Positions 21,087-29,947 are shown, counted from the first letter of the stretch. The stretch is DNA of 48,784 nt from Pseudomonas sp. B6002 (GCF_013385985.1 NZ_JACAOY010000024.1:1-48784); one strand, 5' to 3'. The notes: generated by a model from the sequence alone, not told the origin. Made by a program: numbers and translations.

Positions 21087-22457
21087 TTAAATACTTTTAA
21101 CTTCAGCACACTCACTGGCGCGAGCACGCTTTGACAGAATAAACAGTAGCGTTAGAATCCAAAAAGAAACCATTGTTTCTAGGAAACCGAAAATCTGGTT
21201 GTTAGCAGGGATATATAGAAAAAGAATCCCAAATAGAGGTAAGAGCATTTTTGCATAAAAGTTATCATGCAGAATCGCTGAGAGGTAAACATTTGAGAAG
21301 TAAGCGCCCAGTATGAGCATGACAATAGTTACTCCCCAGAACCCCACGTCGTTGGCTATATAAGTATAGAAAGAGTGCCAATAGACAAATTCATCCCACT
21401 TTTCCGTTATTTTATGCGGGAAGGTTCTATTTCTGACGTCAATACCCAGGTATTGGGCGAAAGACTTCTGTAGAAAGACGGAGTGTCCTATGCCAAACGA
21501 CGATTGAAAACTTTCGTCGAGCGAAATTGACATTCCATAATAGCCTTGGACCATGTAACTGGTGAGTTTTTCATAAAAATCTATTGCGTTGGATCTTTCT
21601 GCGCCAGGGTCTTCGCTTTTGAAAGTTATACCTTTTTGTTTTAGGTAGTCAAAGGATTGGGGCTTGCTTTTTTCGACAATAACTTGATAGGGCGAGTGTG
21701 CTGATTTGACGCTGTAGAACTGCCAAAATGAGAACAAAAACATGAATGCCAGGAAGGCTATAAAAAATTTTCGTTGTTTGAGTGTATTTATCACGCCCTT
21801 GGAACTTTTGGAGGCAACCATCACGCCCAAGCACGTGGAGATGATAAAAACATAAGAGAAGTTGATTACACTTAGGCTGGCGATAATCCCTGTCAGCAAT
21901 GGAATGGTAAGGACAAGCATCGCGGCAACCCTGCGAGGGGGGCTCAGTGCGTGCCAGTAGAATACAAGCCCCGGCAGCAGGATGTACTTGAAAAGGCCGG
22001 CGAATAGCGTTATTGCCGTTATATAGGGGTTTTTTACAAAACCAATCATGGACGCTTCTGACGCGTAGAAGGCCCTGGCCTCCCAAGGGATTACCAATCC
22101 TCTATAAAGGCTGGAAAAAAAATTATCGGGGATGTATGAATTGGAAAGCGTAGTGTTCCTATGCACCACTACGTTGGCTGCAAAAGCCAAGAGCAGAATG
22201 ATCCAGAAATACCTGACGAATACATTATCATCTGTAGATGCTTCTGTTGGCGCCAGCGTCGCTCGGTGTTTAAGGAAGAATGAGCTTTGCAGAATATACC
22301 CTGCAATAAAGAACGCATGGTACAAGAAAATGAAACCGAGGAATTCGCTTTTGTTTTCCAGTGGCCAATAAATAGGCCCAAAAAAGAAAATCCACAAACC
22401 AAATAATAAATAGGCCTCGACCAGTAGCAACGGTGCATAGCTTTTCACGGTGTTCAC
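21087..22457 (-). CDS. wzy: Putative O-antigen polymerase (Wzy-like)
   Basis: The 456-residue protein has ten or more hydrophobic helices and one large polar loop (about residues 255-345) between helices, the usual topology of Wzy. Wzy proteins share little sequence, so the call rests on topology and locus context. GTG at 22457 is chosen because AAGGAG lies 7 bases upstream. The gene is AT-rich with codon use unlike the core genes, typical for acquired O-antigen genes. It is the last gene of the minus-strand run. An O-antigen ligase-like or other polytopic glycan protein is the alternative. Confidence 0.65.
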   Translation of the reverse strand: MNTVKSYAPLLLVEAYLLFGLWIFFFGPIYWPLENKSEFLGFIFLYHAFFIAGYILQSSFFLKHRATLAPTEASTDDNVFVRYFWIILLLAFAANVVVHRNTTLSNSYIPDNFFSSLYRGLVIPWEARAFYASEASMIGFVKNPYITAITLFAGLFKYILLPGLVFYWHALSPPRRVAAMLVLTIPLLTGIIASLSVINFSYVFIISTCLGVMVASKSSKGVINTLKQRKFFIAFLAFMFLFSFWQFYSVKSAHSPYQVIVEKSKPQSFDYLKQKGITFKSEDPGAERSNAIDFYEKLTSYMVQGYYGMSISLDESFQSSFGIGHSVFLQKSFAQYLGIDVRNRTFPHKITEKWDEFVYWHSFYTYIANDVGFWGVTIVMLILGAYFSNVYLSAILHDNFYAKMLLPLFGILFLYIPANNQIFGFLETMVSFWILTLLFILSKRARASECAEVKSI

Positions 22458-22522
22458 TCTTCAACTCCTTAAAGATGGTGTTGCTTTGTCTTGCAGTATG
22501 GCGTTGGTATATTTCTATATTT

Positions 22523-23551
22523 TTATGGTGTTGCATTTTCGTGTGGGGTGCGTTTGTTTTGCTGATCCTTTAGAAACGCGTTTGCTCTTTTTGCAATTAA
22601 GTCATAGTGTGCTTGGTGGAGGTGTGTGTCGGAAGGGGATTTTGAGCATGCTTGTGTGATAGCGCGTAAATTAACAATTGCTTTAAAAAGATACAGGTAA
22701 TATCCGATGTTCAGGATTTTTTTCATTGGTGTGTTGTTGAGTTTGTAGCAATAGATTCTGTTCTTCAGGATTAGTCTATCCAGCCAGTTTTTTTCATTGG
22801 ATAACATGTAATCAAAGGCTTTCAGTTTGTCCAGGTCGAAATCGGAACCTCGAATAAGATAAGTTGAGCCTGAAGTGCGCCTGTAGTAAATATATATTTT
22901 ATTCGCTTGAGCGAAAGTGATGTTTTCGTATGAGTTCGCGATTTTCACGATCATCGGAAAATCTTCAGTAACGCTAAAGCTATTTATAAAGTTTGATAGC
23001 TCGTAATCTTTCAGGAACTTTTTATTGCAAAATAAACTAGGTGTATTGATGCTGCTGATCCCTCTAAGGCGCTCTATCAGCTTTTTTCCTTTATAGATGA
23101 CATCAGTCGCCAATATGTGAAAAATCGTCGAGCGTGATTCTCCAATTTTTCCATCGATCAGCAGCAGCGGTAAGCCTGAGAAAAAGTCATTTTCTTTTAA
23201 AGTTTCAACTTCTTTGAACATGTCGATGCAAGAATAAACATCATCGCCCGCCGTTATTTTGAACAAGTCGCCTTCAATCAGTGGCCACAGCCGTGTGTAG
23301 TTAAAGCAGGTGCCTTTATTCGATCCGTCCGCCAAGACCTTGATGTCGGAAAATAAATTAGTGTTTGCCAATATCCACTGATTTGCCAGTTCAACAGTCC
23401 TGTCTTTCGAGCCATCATCCGCAATGATTAGGATGAAGTGATAGGCGGCGCCGAAATTTTCGATTAAAAATTTAATGCTTTCAAGGTGTTCAATTATATA
23501 CGATTCGTGATTGTAGGTTAGAACGGCAAAAGTGAATTTTTCCTTATTCAT
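22523..23551 (-). CDS. Family-2 glycosyltransferase
   Basis: The 342-residue GT-A enzyme starts FTFAVLTYNHESYIIEHLES, the nucleotide-sugar binding strand of GT2 proteins. IIADDGSKDRTVELANQW gives the first aspartates and ITAGDDVY the DxD-like metal site. It should add one sugar of the O-unit on the cytoplasmic side; donor unknown. Its ATG overlaps the stop of the upstream gene (ATGA), so the two are coupled. The gene is AT-rich like its neighbours. Confidence 0.8.
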   Translation of the reverse strand: MNKEKFTFAVLTYNHESYIIEHLESIKFLIENFGAAYHFILIIADDGSKDRTVELANQWILANTNLFSDIKVLADGSNKGTCFNYTRLWPLIEGDLFKITAGDDVYSCIDMFKEVETLKENDFFSGLPLLLIDGKIGESRSTIFHILATDVIYKGKKLIERLRGISSINTPSLFCNKKFLKDYELSNFINSFSVTEDFPMIVKIANSYENITFAQANKIYIYYRRTSGSTYLIRGSDFDLDKLKAFDYMLSNEKNWLDRLILKNRIYCYKLNNTPMKKILNIGYYLYLFKAIVNLRAITQACSKSPSDTHLHQAHYDLIAKRANAFLKDQQNKRTPHENATP

Positions 23552-24432
23552 GCAGTGTACCTTTGAAAGCGCTTATGTAATTTTTTAGCTAAAACTCGAT
23601 AGAGAAAAATGAAGGCGCTCAGGCCGACCATTTTGAAACCCAACAAGAAGAATTCAACTTTCCACTTCAAGCTGTATTTACCATCTGATAAAGACTCGCT
23701 GGCGATACCCCTGCGTTCAAGGTCCAGAGAGAGGTTGTATTTTTTTACGACGGGAATAATGACGCTTGGCACCCATTTCCCTCTGCGTATTGCGCCTCCG
23801 AGTGTGTAGTTGTAGACAAAGGTGTTTTCCTTGTCTAGTTGGGCGCAATAAAATTCCCCGCTATCACCATACGTCCGCGCACTGCCAAAAAATTCCCAGG
23901 CCCATGGTGAATCCAGCTCGCCTGTGAACTCCAAGAGTTTTTGGGTTTTCCACAGCGCCGGCGCTGAGTTCAATCGGTAGTCATTTCTCTTGCCGATTAA
24001 TTCGAAGTCTTCGTGTTCTGGGGCTGTGCTGTTAGCGCCCGGAATATTGCTAAAATAAAATACACTGATTTCAGTGTTATCTTTCATCTCCTGGATGCAC
24101 TTGGCTAATTTTTGCGTATTGACTGGCGCTTCCAGGATGAAGTCATCAAATAGTGCAATCACGAACTCAGTATTCACTAAGGATAGCGCTCTACGCAGTC
24201 GCCAGCCCCACGGATTCTTACTTTCTTCCGGGCTTAGGTTTAATGAGACTATTTGCAATCCTTCAAAGCTGAAGTTTTTGTGTTCGGTATTTAGAATGAT
24301 CTTGCAGTCGCAATCCGGCCACATCTCCTTGAAGGCACTAAAGAAGGGCAGCCATACATCTTCATAGTTGTCGCAGGAGTTAATGATGACCGTGCAGTCG
24401 CTTTTGGCTACCGGGTGCGCATTTTGAGTCAT
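23548..24432 (-). CDS. Putative glycosyltransferase of unclear family
   Basis: The 294-residue protein begins CTVIINSCDNYEDVWLPFF, followed by an acidic pair in FVIALFDDFILEAP (about residues 90-103) that could be a metal-binding DxD-type site. The C-terminal third has a hydrophobic stretch (VEFFLLGFKMVGLSAFIFLY) and a basic end, suggesting membrane attachment. It resembles uncharacterised transferase-like proteins in O-antigen loci, but I cannot name its family. ATG at 24432 is preferred to a TTG three codons upstream. It overlaps the GT2 gene by 4 bases. Confidence 0.6.
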   Translation of the reverse strand: MTQNAHPVAKSDCTVIINSCDNYEDVWLPFFSAFKEMWPDCDCKIILNTEHKNFSFEGLQIVSLNLSPEESKNPWGWRLRRALSLVNTEFVIALFDDFILEAPVNTQKLAKCIQEMKDNTEISVFYFSNIPGANSTAPEHEDFELIGKRNDYRLNSAPALWKTQKLLEFTGELDSPWAWEFFGSARTYGDSGEFYCAQLDKENTFVYNYTLGGAIRRGKWVPSVIIPVVKKYNLSLDLERRGIASESLSDGKYSLKWKVEFFLLGFKMVGLSAFIFLYRVLAKKLHKRFQRYTA

Positions 24433-24464
24433 AAAATTCAAGGCCTATGATTAAGAGTTGCTGC

Positions 24465-26237
24465 CTATATGGACTGCTTTACCGAAGTACCACACAAGGA
24501 CTCATAGGAGCCGCTTTTTACGATCACGCCATGCTCTATTTCGACCACTGTGTCACACCCCTTGAGGGTGTTCAGTCGATGTGCAATAACGATCAATGTG
24601 ATGTCTTCTCCCAGCCCCTCTACGGCTCGCATAACCTCTTGCTCCGTTTTACTGTCAAGGGCACTGGTTGCTTCATCCAGGACGATAACTTTTGCTTCTT
24701 TATAAAAGGCTCTGGCAATTGCAATACGCTGACGCTGCCCGCCGGACAGGAAAACGCCTCTTTCCCCTACAGGGGTGTCGTAGCCGTTGGCCCAGGATTC
24801 AATGACGTCAGCCATCTGCGCTTTCTCTGCAGCCCGTCGAACGCGTTCAAAGTCTATGTCCTGATAAGGAATGCCGAACGCAATATTTTCTGCCACAGAA
24901 GCGTCGGACAGGAATATGAGCTGCGGCACATGTGCGATGTTCGCCTGCCAGTTGCGAGCATTGGCAGTTGTGATCTGTGCGTTGTCTACAAGGAAGCTGC
25001 CTTCGGTGGGTGGCAATAACCCCATCAGCATATCGAGCAGGGTGCTCTTACCGCTTCCTGTCGCTCCCACTAAACCAATGCGACCGCCTTTGGGAATACT
25101 CAGATTGATATCCTTCAGAACCCACGGACCCTCTTCACCATAGCGGAACGATACGGCATTGAGTGACAGCGACTCATTGAAAGGCTGATGGACTCGGGGG
25201 CTCTCAGTGTCGAGTGGAGTGTCTGTTTCAGGCAGTAGGTTAAGAACGTCCAACAGGGAGTCATGTGCTCCTTTGATGCAGGCCCATGCGGCATAGGACT
25301 GTTGCAGTACCGGCAATAAGCGTTGTGCTGCCAGCGCCAGCGCTCCGAGCATGGGGATAGAGGCAAGCAGCCCCCCCGGTTGCTGTGCTAGCCAGTAGGC
25401 GAAAACAGCGACCATCAACATGCCAAACGATTCGATCGTATAGCGTGGCGCGTTGGCGATAATTTGTATGTTGGCTTTAGCCCGACGCAATTTTGAATCG
25501 GCAGCGTCGAAGTCTTTCCGGTAATTCAACTGAGAAGAGTCGATGATAACGTCACGAATCCCCTCAAGGCTTTCGTTCAACAACTTCAGAACTTTATCTG
25601 AGCTGGAACTTACCTGAAGGCTGTCCCGGCCCAGTTGCTTTTTAGTCACAAGAATGACAGCGATATAAACGCTGCCAAAACTGGCAAAAGCAAGGAAAGC
25701 AACGACAGGTTGAATGGCCAGCACGATGATCAGTATCGCGAGCATCATGAAAGCCGAGCTCGCTATCGTCAATGTGGGGATGAGGTACTCACGAACAACA
25801 GTATCCACCTTGTTGAAAATAGCCGTGATGACTTCACTGCTATTTCGCGAAAGGTGCATGCTGTACGGTTGATGTATGACGGCTTTGTAGATGCCCCCGG
25901 CCAAGTCACTGCCTACTGCGGAGCTAAAACGATTCTGCGCCCACATCAATACAAAACGGCTTACCCCGGAAAAAATGGCTGCCAGTGCGAAGATAACGGT
26001 AAGAGGCAGAAGCAATCCATCCGCGGGATTTATACCCAGTGCTGCGAACATCCCGCTTGCCAATGGCTGATCCATGATTTTTTCTGGATTGATCAGCACC
26101 GCTAGAAATGGAACGATCGCGCCGATGCTCAGAACCTCTGCAAACGACGCGATGATCATAAGAACGAGGATGATTGATAGCTGTACCTTTCTCTTAAGTG
26201 TCAGGCACTTCCAGAGTCGTATTAACGATGCAATCAT
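24465..26237 (-). CDS. ABC transporter, fused membrane and ATPase (PglK/MsbA-like flippase)
   Basis: This protein of about 590 residues has six helices in an ABC exporter membrane domain (about 20-310) and one nucleotide-binding domain. Walker A is GATGSGKST (about residue 390-400), the signature FLSGGQRQRIAIARA, and Walker B VIVLDEATSALD, with the H-loop IVIAHRLNTLK. PglK of Campylobacter, with this layout, flips lipid-linked oligosaccharide. As no Wzx is in the locus, this is the best candidate to move the O-unit across the membrane (inferred). The start may be ATG 26237, just after the aminotransferase stop, or a GTG at 26252 overlapping that gene. Confidence 0.85.
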   Translation of the reverse strand: MIASLIRLWKCLTLKRKVQLSIILVLMIIASFAEVLSIGAIVPFLAVLINPEKIMDQPLASGMFAALGINPADGLLLPLTVIFALAAIFSGVSRFVLMWAQNRFSSAVGSDLAGGIYKAVIHQPYSMHLSRNSSEVITAIFNKVDTVVREYLIPTLTIASSAFMMLAILIIVLAIQPVVAFLAFASFGSVYIAVILVTKKQLGRDSLQVSSSSDKVLKLLNESLEGIRDVIIDSSQLNYRKDFDAADSKLRRAKANIQIIANAPRYTIESFGMLMVAVFAYWLAQQPGGLLASIPMLGALALAAQRLLPVLQQSYAAWACIKGAHDSLLDVLNLLPETDTPLDTESPRVHQPFNESLSLNAVSFRYGEEGPWVLKDINLSIPKGGRIGLVGATGSGKSTLLDMLMGLLPPTEGSFLVDNAQITTANARNWQANIAHVPQLIFLSDASVAENIAFGIPYQDIDFERVRRAAEKAQMADVIESWANGYDTPVGERGVFLSGGQRQRIAIARAFYKEAKVIVLDEATSALDSKTEQEVMRAVEGLGEDITLIVIAHRLNTLKGCDTVVEIEHGVIVKSGSYESLCGTSVKQSI

Positions 26238-26241
26238 CAGT

Positions 26242-27366
26242 TCACGCTTCACTTACGAAATTGTTGACAGCTGTGATGACAGACTCAACTTCTGACGGGG
26301 TCATGACAGGGCTTATCGGCAGGCTCAGTACTTCCTGGTGGATCGCCTCAGTAATCGGGTAACTGCAGTTGTTCCACTGCTTGTAAGCCTGTTGCTGGTG
26401 TGCGGGTACGGGGTAGTGAATGATCGTTTGAATCCCGCGCGCGTGCAAATAACGCTGAAGTTCATCGCGTTGTTCGCAACGGATGACAAATACATGCCAT
26501 ACGTGACTTTCGAGGGCTTGCGCCGATGTGCCTTCCGCCAACGGGAGCGTTATACCCGGATGACGGATGCCTTCCATGTATTGTTGGGCAACGGCTCTGC
26601 GAAGTTGTGTCTGTTCATCCAGGTATTTGAGCTTGACACTCAGCATGGCCGCTTGTATTTCGTCGAGGCGACTATTTACGCCTTGGTAGAGGTTTTTGTA
26701 CTTTTCGTGTGAACCATAATTCCTCAGGGCTCTGAGTGTGTCCGCCAATTGATCATCGTCGGTGGTGATCGCTCCAGCATCGCCCAATGCCCCGAGATTT
26801 TTTCCTGGATAGAAACTGAACCCGGAAGCATGGCCCCAGCTCCCCGCACAACGGCCGGCATGGCGGGCGCCGTGTGCTTGGGCGGAATCCTCCAGTACGA
26901 GCAGGTTGTGTCGCTGCGCCAGTGTCATTAGCGCTGTCATGTCGCAAAGCTGCCCGTACAGATGCACGGCCATGATGACCCGGGTTTTGGAGGTAATAGC
27001 CGTTTCAACAAGCAGGGGGTCCAAATTATAGGTGGCCGCGTCGGGCTCCACCAACACCGGTACCAATCGGTTTTCTGTGATCGCAAGAATGCTTGCAATA
27101 TAGGTGTTGGCGGGGACGATAACTTCATCGCCGTCCTTGAGTTTGCCCAGTTCTTTCCATGCGCGCAGTGTCAAGTTCAGCGCATCTAATCCATTGGCAA
27201 CACCAATACAGTGTCGGCTTTGTGTATACGTTGAAAATTGTGCTTCAAACTTGGTCAGTTCATTGCCGCCAATGAACCAGCCTGAATCAATAACGCGAGT
27301 GCAAGATTCAATTAACTCTTCGCGCATTGCAGCGTTGATTTTCTTTAAGTCGAGAAAGCTAATCAT
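26242..27366 (-). CDS. fdtB: DegT/DnrJ/EryC1 sugar aminotransferase (FdtB/QdtB-like)
   Basis: The 374-residue PLP enzyme should aminate C3 of a dTDP-3-keto-6-deoxyhexose. It starts [10 protein letters not shown], has [21 protein letters not shown], and [19 protein letters not shown] with the PLP lysine at about 189, then [25 protein letters not shown]. The adjoining ketoisomerase and acetyltransferase match the fdtA-fdtB-fdtC (Fuc3NAc) or qdtABC (Qui3NAc) set. Which epimer is made depends on the isomerase and cannot be told from sequence by eye. It overlaps the acetyltransferase gene by 4 bases. Confidence 0.85.
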   Translation of the reverse strand: MISFLDLKKINAAMREELIESCTRVIDSGWFIGGNELTKFEAQFSTYTQSRHCIGVANGLDALNLTLRAWKELGKLKDGDEVIVPANTYIASILAITENRLVPVLVEPDAATYNLDPLLVETAITSKTRVIMAVHLYGQLCDMTALMTLAQRHNLLVLEDSAQAHGARHAGRCAGSWGHASGFSFYPGKNLGALGDAGAITTDDDQLADTLRALRNYGSHEKYKNLYQGVNSRLDEIQAAMLSVKLKYLDEQTQLRRAVAQQYMEGIRHPGITLPLAEGTSAQALESHVWHVFVIRCEQRDELQRYLHARGIQTIIHYPVPAHQQQAYKQWNNCSYPITEAIHQEVLSLPISPVMTPSEVESVITAVNNFVSEA

Positions 27367-27827
27367 TTGTCAACATACCTGATGATTTTTGCGGGGTTGC
27401 CAATAACGACAGCCCGGTCCGGAACGTTCTTTGTCACCACGGCGCCGGCGCCCACCATCGCGTAACATCCGACCGTGATACCGGGCAGCAGTGTGACATT
27501 GGCGCCAATGCTGGCACCCTTCTTGATGGTTATGCCCGTAAACGATTCGGGGTAAACCTTTGATCTCGGCATGGAGTCATTGGTGAACGTCGCATTAGGG
27601 CCTAGAAAAACATCATCCTCGATGCGGGTGCCGTCCCACAAAAAGACGCCTGACTTTATAGTGACATTGTTGCCAATTACCACATCACTTTCTATTAAAG
27701 TGTGCGCACAAATATTGCAGTTGCTGCCTATGACGGCACCTTCAAAAACAATACTGAATTGCCAAATTCGAGTAGCAGCCCCAATGTTTTCGCTCTTGAC
27801 GTCTGCCAGCGCGTGAATCTTAGGCAT
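27363..27827 (-). CDS. fdtC: Hexapeptide-repeat sugar N-acetyltransferase (FdtC/QdtC/WbbJ-like)
   Basis: The 154-residue left-handed beta-helix protein shows repeated hexapeptides such as [38 protein letters not shown] and [22 protein letters not shown] is typical of sugar N-acetyltransferases of the WxcM/QdtC type. It would acetylate the 3-amino group made by the neighbouring aminotransferase, using acetyl-CoA. It overlaps the ketoisomerase gene by 8 bases and the aminotransferase gene by 4, so the three form a coupled cassette. Confidence 0.85.
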   Translation of the reverse strand: MPKIHALADVKSENIGAATRIWQFSIVFEGAVIGSNCNICAHTLIESDVVIGNNVTIKSGVFLWDGTRIEDDVFLGPNATFTNDSMPRSKVYPESFTGITIKKGASIGANVTLLPGITVGCYAMVGAGAVVTKNVPDRAVVIGNPAKIIRYVDK

Positions 27828-28239
27828 TTTTCGCAGCCTCTAAAAAATATTCATAATTACGAATATAGTCCGATTCATCATAGTGCTCGCTGGCCAGTAC
27901 TAACAGAATGCAGTCATGGCTGAAATCATGCATTTCTCGCCATACCATGCTTTCGATCAATATTCCTTTTGTTGGGTTTTCCATCCAGCATTCTTCGCGG
28001 ACTAAACCATTGTCGAGGACCATTCTAAGTTTTCCCATGACGCAAATGGCAACTTGTTTCAAGTTGCGGTGCGCATGAAATCCTCGGCTAACATCCTCGG
28101 CAGTACGGTAGATATAGTAGACACGCTTGATATCAAAAGGGATTGCCTTTTCCATGCCGATTTCGAGAGCTACCAATCCCCCCCTTTCATCACCTAAACT
28201 AGGAAAATCAATCCATTTGATTAAGCTCATCTGACTCAT
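27820..28239 (-). CDS. fdtA: dTDP-sugar 3,4-ketoisomerase, cupin fold (FdtA/QdtA-like)
   Basis: The 139-residue cupin converts dTDP-4-keto-6-deoxyglucose to a 3-keto sugar. The fold marks are [10 protein letters not shown], then [12 protein letters not shown] with the active-site histidines at about 55 and 57, and [22 protein letters not shown] at the end. It is the first gene of the minus-strand run, so the promoter should lie in 28240-28330, an AT-rich patch where I cannot fix the boxes. The substrate-forming enzymes RmlA and RmlB are not in the window and must be encoded elsewhere. Confidence 0.87.
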   Translation of the reverse strand: MSQMSLIKWIDFPSLGDERGGLVALEIGMEKAIPFDIKRVYYIYRTAEDVSRGFHAHRNLKQVAICVMGKLRMVLDNGLVREECWMENPTKGILIESMVWREMHDFSHDCILLVLASEHYDESDYIRNYEYFLEAAKNA

Positions 28240-28697
28240 CCCACTATCTTCAATAATTTTAATAAAACAAATAACGTTGCGTTTCGGGCCTTTAGCATTT
28301 TTTGCGTAAATCTTAAAATTTCCAGATTACGCGAAGCGGCCCTGAGGTACACGAAAAGTTTGACGATTTGTACGCTTGGGCATTGAGTCGATGTCGCTGC
28401 AGCGCCTAGAGACCGGGCTCTCGTGAAAGCGAACTGCCATCAGTTTCCATCGGGTAGATACCCTCCACGAACCATCCCCACAATCGTTACGTATCGGCGA
28501 TTGTACAGGGGCGCGCACGGCTGGAAGCCAACCAGTCACAGGGGGCTTCCCGGCACTCAAAATCTGCTCCGCCACGTTGGACCTGCTTGTGTTGAAGGAG
28601 TGCAATATACCAGATGCCACTATGCTTCTGTGAGTTGTTAAACACACGCGGATGTGCTCTGCCACCCGGTTTGCGCGGGTGCATCAAGCCCGCTCGA
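28240..28697. other. Unexplained stretch upstream of the fdt cassette
   Basis: An AT-rich 90 bases (probable fdtA promoter zone, minus strand) leads into about 370 bases of mixed composition with no convincing gene. A 112-codon minus-strand reading (28327-28665) is open but rich in Arg, Ser and Pro and matches nothing I recognise. Possible stems are CAATCG/CGATTG (28481-28503) and GGAAGCC/GGCTTCC (about 28524-28551). It may be a scar of the insertion that brought in the minus-strand module, or an RNA gene. I cannot decide. Confidence 0.35.
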
Positions 28698-28895
28698 ATG
28701 TATCGGGGGCCCTACCTGCGTGCTATTGCCGGTCTCTGGTTTGAGGTTGGCACTCTATGGGCGCAACTTCGATATTGGCTAAGTGGGCGAGATGATGAAG
28801 ATGGCAGTTGCCTTGCTGATCAGCTTAAACAAAATACCTGGCCTTACTGGTGCCGCGCTCAAGATGGAATTATTGAATCACTTCATGCCTTGTAA
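28698..28895 (+). CDS. Small hypothetical protein
   Basis: The 65-residue reading begins MYRGPYLRAIAGLWFEVGTL and ends GIIESLHAL. It has several tryptophans and an acidic patch SGRDDEDG, with no membrane helix or signal. No good ribosome-binding site is visible, so it may be a chance frame or the end of a longer relic. A strong terminator begins about 40 bases after its stop, in its orientation, which is the main support. Function unknown. Confidence 0.3.
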   Translation: MYRGPYLRAIAGLWFEVGTLWAQLRYWLSGRDDEDGSCLADQLKQNTWPYWCRAQDGIIESLHAL

Positions 28896-28936
28896 CATGA
28901 GGGTTTTTGACTTGGTTGATGTTTGATCTAACGTGG

Positions 28937-28967
28937 AAAAGCAGCTTCGGAAAAGCTGCTTTCTTTT
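28937..28967 (+). terminator. Rho-independent terminator before comEA
   Basis: AAAGCAGCTT (28938-28947), loop CGGAA, AAGCTGCTTT (28953-28962), then CTTTT. It is a strong plus-strand terminator with little transcription unit in front of it. In genomes where wbpM and comEA adjoin, an element in this position would end the O-antigen operon. Confidence 0.8.
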
Positions 28968-28990
28968 ACTGATGTCATGGAGCGTCACCA

Positions 28991-29323
28991 ATGCAAAACA
29001 CCTATCTTTCTTCGTTGATCTTCGCCTTCCTCACCACTCTCTCCGTCGCGGCCACTGCAGCGCCCTCCGTCAAACCTGAAGCCCCGGCCCCCATTACCGC
29101 CCAGATAGCCAAGAGCGAACAAGCCGCCAAAGTCAACCTCAATGCCGCTGATGCTGAAACCCTGCGCCGTGACCTCTTCGGTATCGGCGCGGCAAAAGCC
29201 AAGGCAATCGTGGCTTATCGTGAAAGCAATGGCCCTTTCACGGCAGTGGATGAGTTGTTGGAAGTGAAAGGTATTGGCAAGGCGTTACTGGAGAAAAACC
29301 GCGATAGGCTGGCACTCAACTAA
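28991..29323 (+). CDS. comEA: ComEA-family helix-hairpin-helix DNA-binding protein
   Basis: The 110-residue exported protein has a signal peptide (about 1-23, ending ATAAPS) and a proline/alanine linker. It ends in a (HhH)2 domain: VNLNAADAETLRRDLFGIGAAKAKAIVAYR then FTAVDELLEVKGIGKALLEKN. The GIG-x-AKA and KGIGKA hairpins bind DNA non-specifically. Related proteins take up DNA in the periplasm, though the short Pseudomonas form is little studied. It is the normal gene after wbpM in Pseudomonas, and here lies 8.2 kb away from it. Confidence 0.88.
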   Translation: MQNTYLSSLIFAFLTTLSVAATAAPSVKPEAPAPITAQIAKSEQAAKVNLNAADAETLRRDLFGIGAAKAKAIVAYRESNGPFTAVDELLEVKGIGKALLEKNRDRLALN

Positions 29324-29332
29324 GCCATTCAC

Positions 29333-29358
29333 AGGGCCGGTCATTGGCCGGCCCTTTC
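29333..29358. terminator. Bidirectional terminator between comEA and tetR
   Basis: AGGGCCGG, loop TCATTGG, CCGGCCCT, then TT. The stem overlaps the last codons of the convergent tetR gene. GC content is high and the U-run short. Confidence 0.55.
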
Positions 29359-29919
29359 GCCCTCCAGGTTCAATGCCTTTAAGTTATCTCGCACCACGTC
29401 CAAGATCCGCTGCGCCAGTGCTGGCTTTTCGACGCTCCTGGCCAGCACCAACGCCCCAACCAACGTCGACATCACCATCAAGGCCTGCTCCTCACCACGA
29501 CCATCCCCCAGCGCTGTTTTGATTTGCTTGAGCCGGGCGCCAAGCACGGCATCCGTCGTCGCACTATGCTGGCCTCTCAGGCCCAGCTCTGAGGACATGG
29601 TGGGCAAGGGGCATCCCTCGGCTGGCGAAGTCAGGTGCCACGCCGACAGGTAGCTATCAATAAACGCTTCCAGCGGGCGCTCCTGGCTGAACAGTGTTTC
29701 GCAATGGGCATCCAATTCGGCGGCGGCAGCCTGCAGGGCCTTTTCCACCAACTCGTCCTTGGATTTGAAATGCGAATAAAACCCGCCGTGCGTCAGGTCC
29801 AGCGCTTTCATCAATGGCTGCAAGCCGGTAGCGCCAATGCCGTCGCGGCGAAAGCGTACGGAGGCCTCCTTGATGATGCGCCGATGGGTCTGGGCTTTGT
29901 GGTCTTGTGAATAGCGCAT
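29341..29919 (-). CDS. TetR-family transcriptional regulator
   Basis: The 192-residue repressor-type protein has its helix-turn-helix in residues about 10-55 (RIIKEASVRFRRDGIGATGL, then THGGFYSHFKSKDELVEKA). This N-terminus, and the C-terminal half with AEGCPLPTMSSELG, resemble the group of TetR regulators that control oxidoreductases or efflux genes. ATG at 29919 is chosen because GAGG is 7 bases ahead and the family N-terminus MRYSQDHKAQTHRRI follows. It is divergent from gntR, and overlapping palindromes lie 30-50 bases upstream. The inducer is unknown. Confidence 0.85.
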   Translation of the reverse strand: MRYSQDHKAQTHRRIIKEASVRFRRDGIGATGLQPLMKALDLTHGGFYSHFKSKDELVEKALQAAAAELDAHCETLFSQERPLEAFIDSYLSAWHLTSPAEGCPLPTMSSELGLRGQHSATTDAVLGARLKQIKTALGDGRGEEQALMVMSTLVGALVLARSVEKPALAQRILDVVRDNLKALNLEGERAGQ

Positions 29920-29947
29920 AGAAATGCCTCGAAAGCGTGAAGGCAGT

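Noticed and set aside
28327-28665. 112-codon minus-strand frame upstream of fdtA as a gene
   Set aside because: Arg/Ser/Pro-rich composition, no ribosome-binding site and no family resemblance. Kept only as part of an unexplained region.
28240-28990. tRNA gene as an integration site for the O-antigen module
   Set aside because: No cloverleaf, T-arm consensus or CCA end was found on either strand by eye, and no integrase is present.
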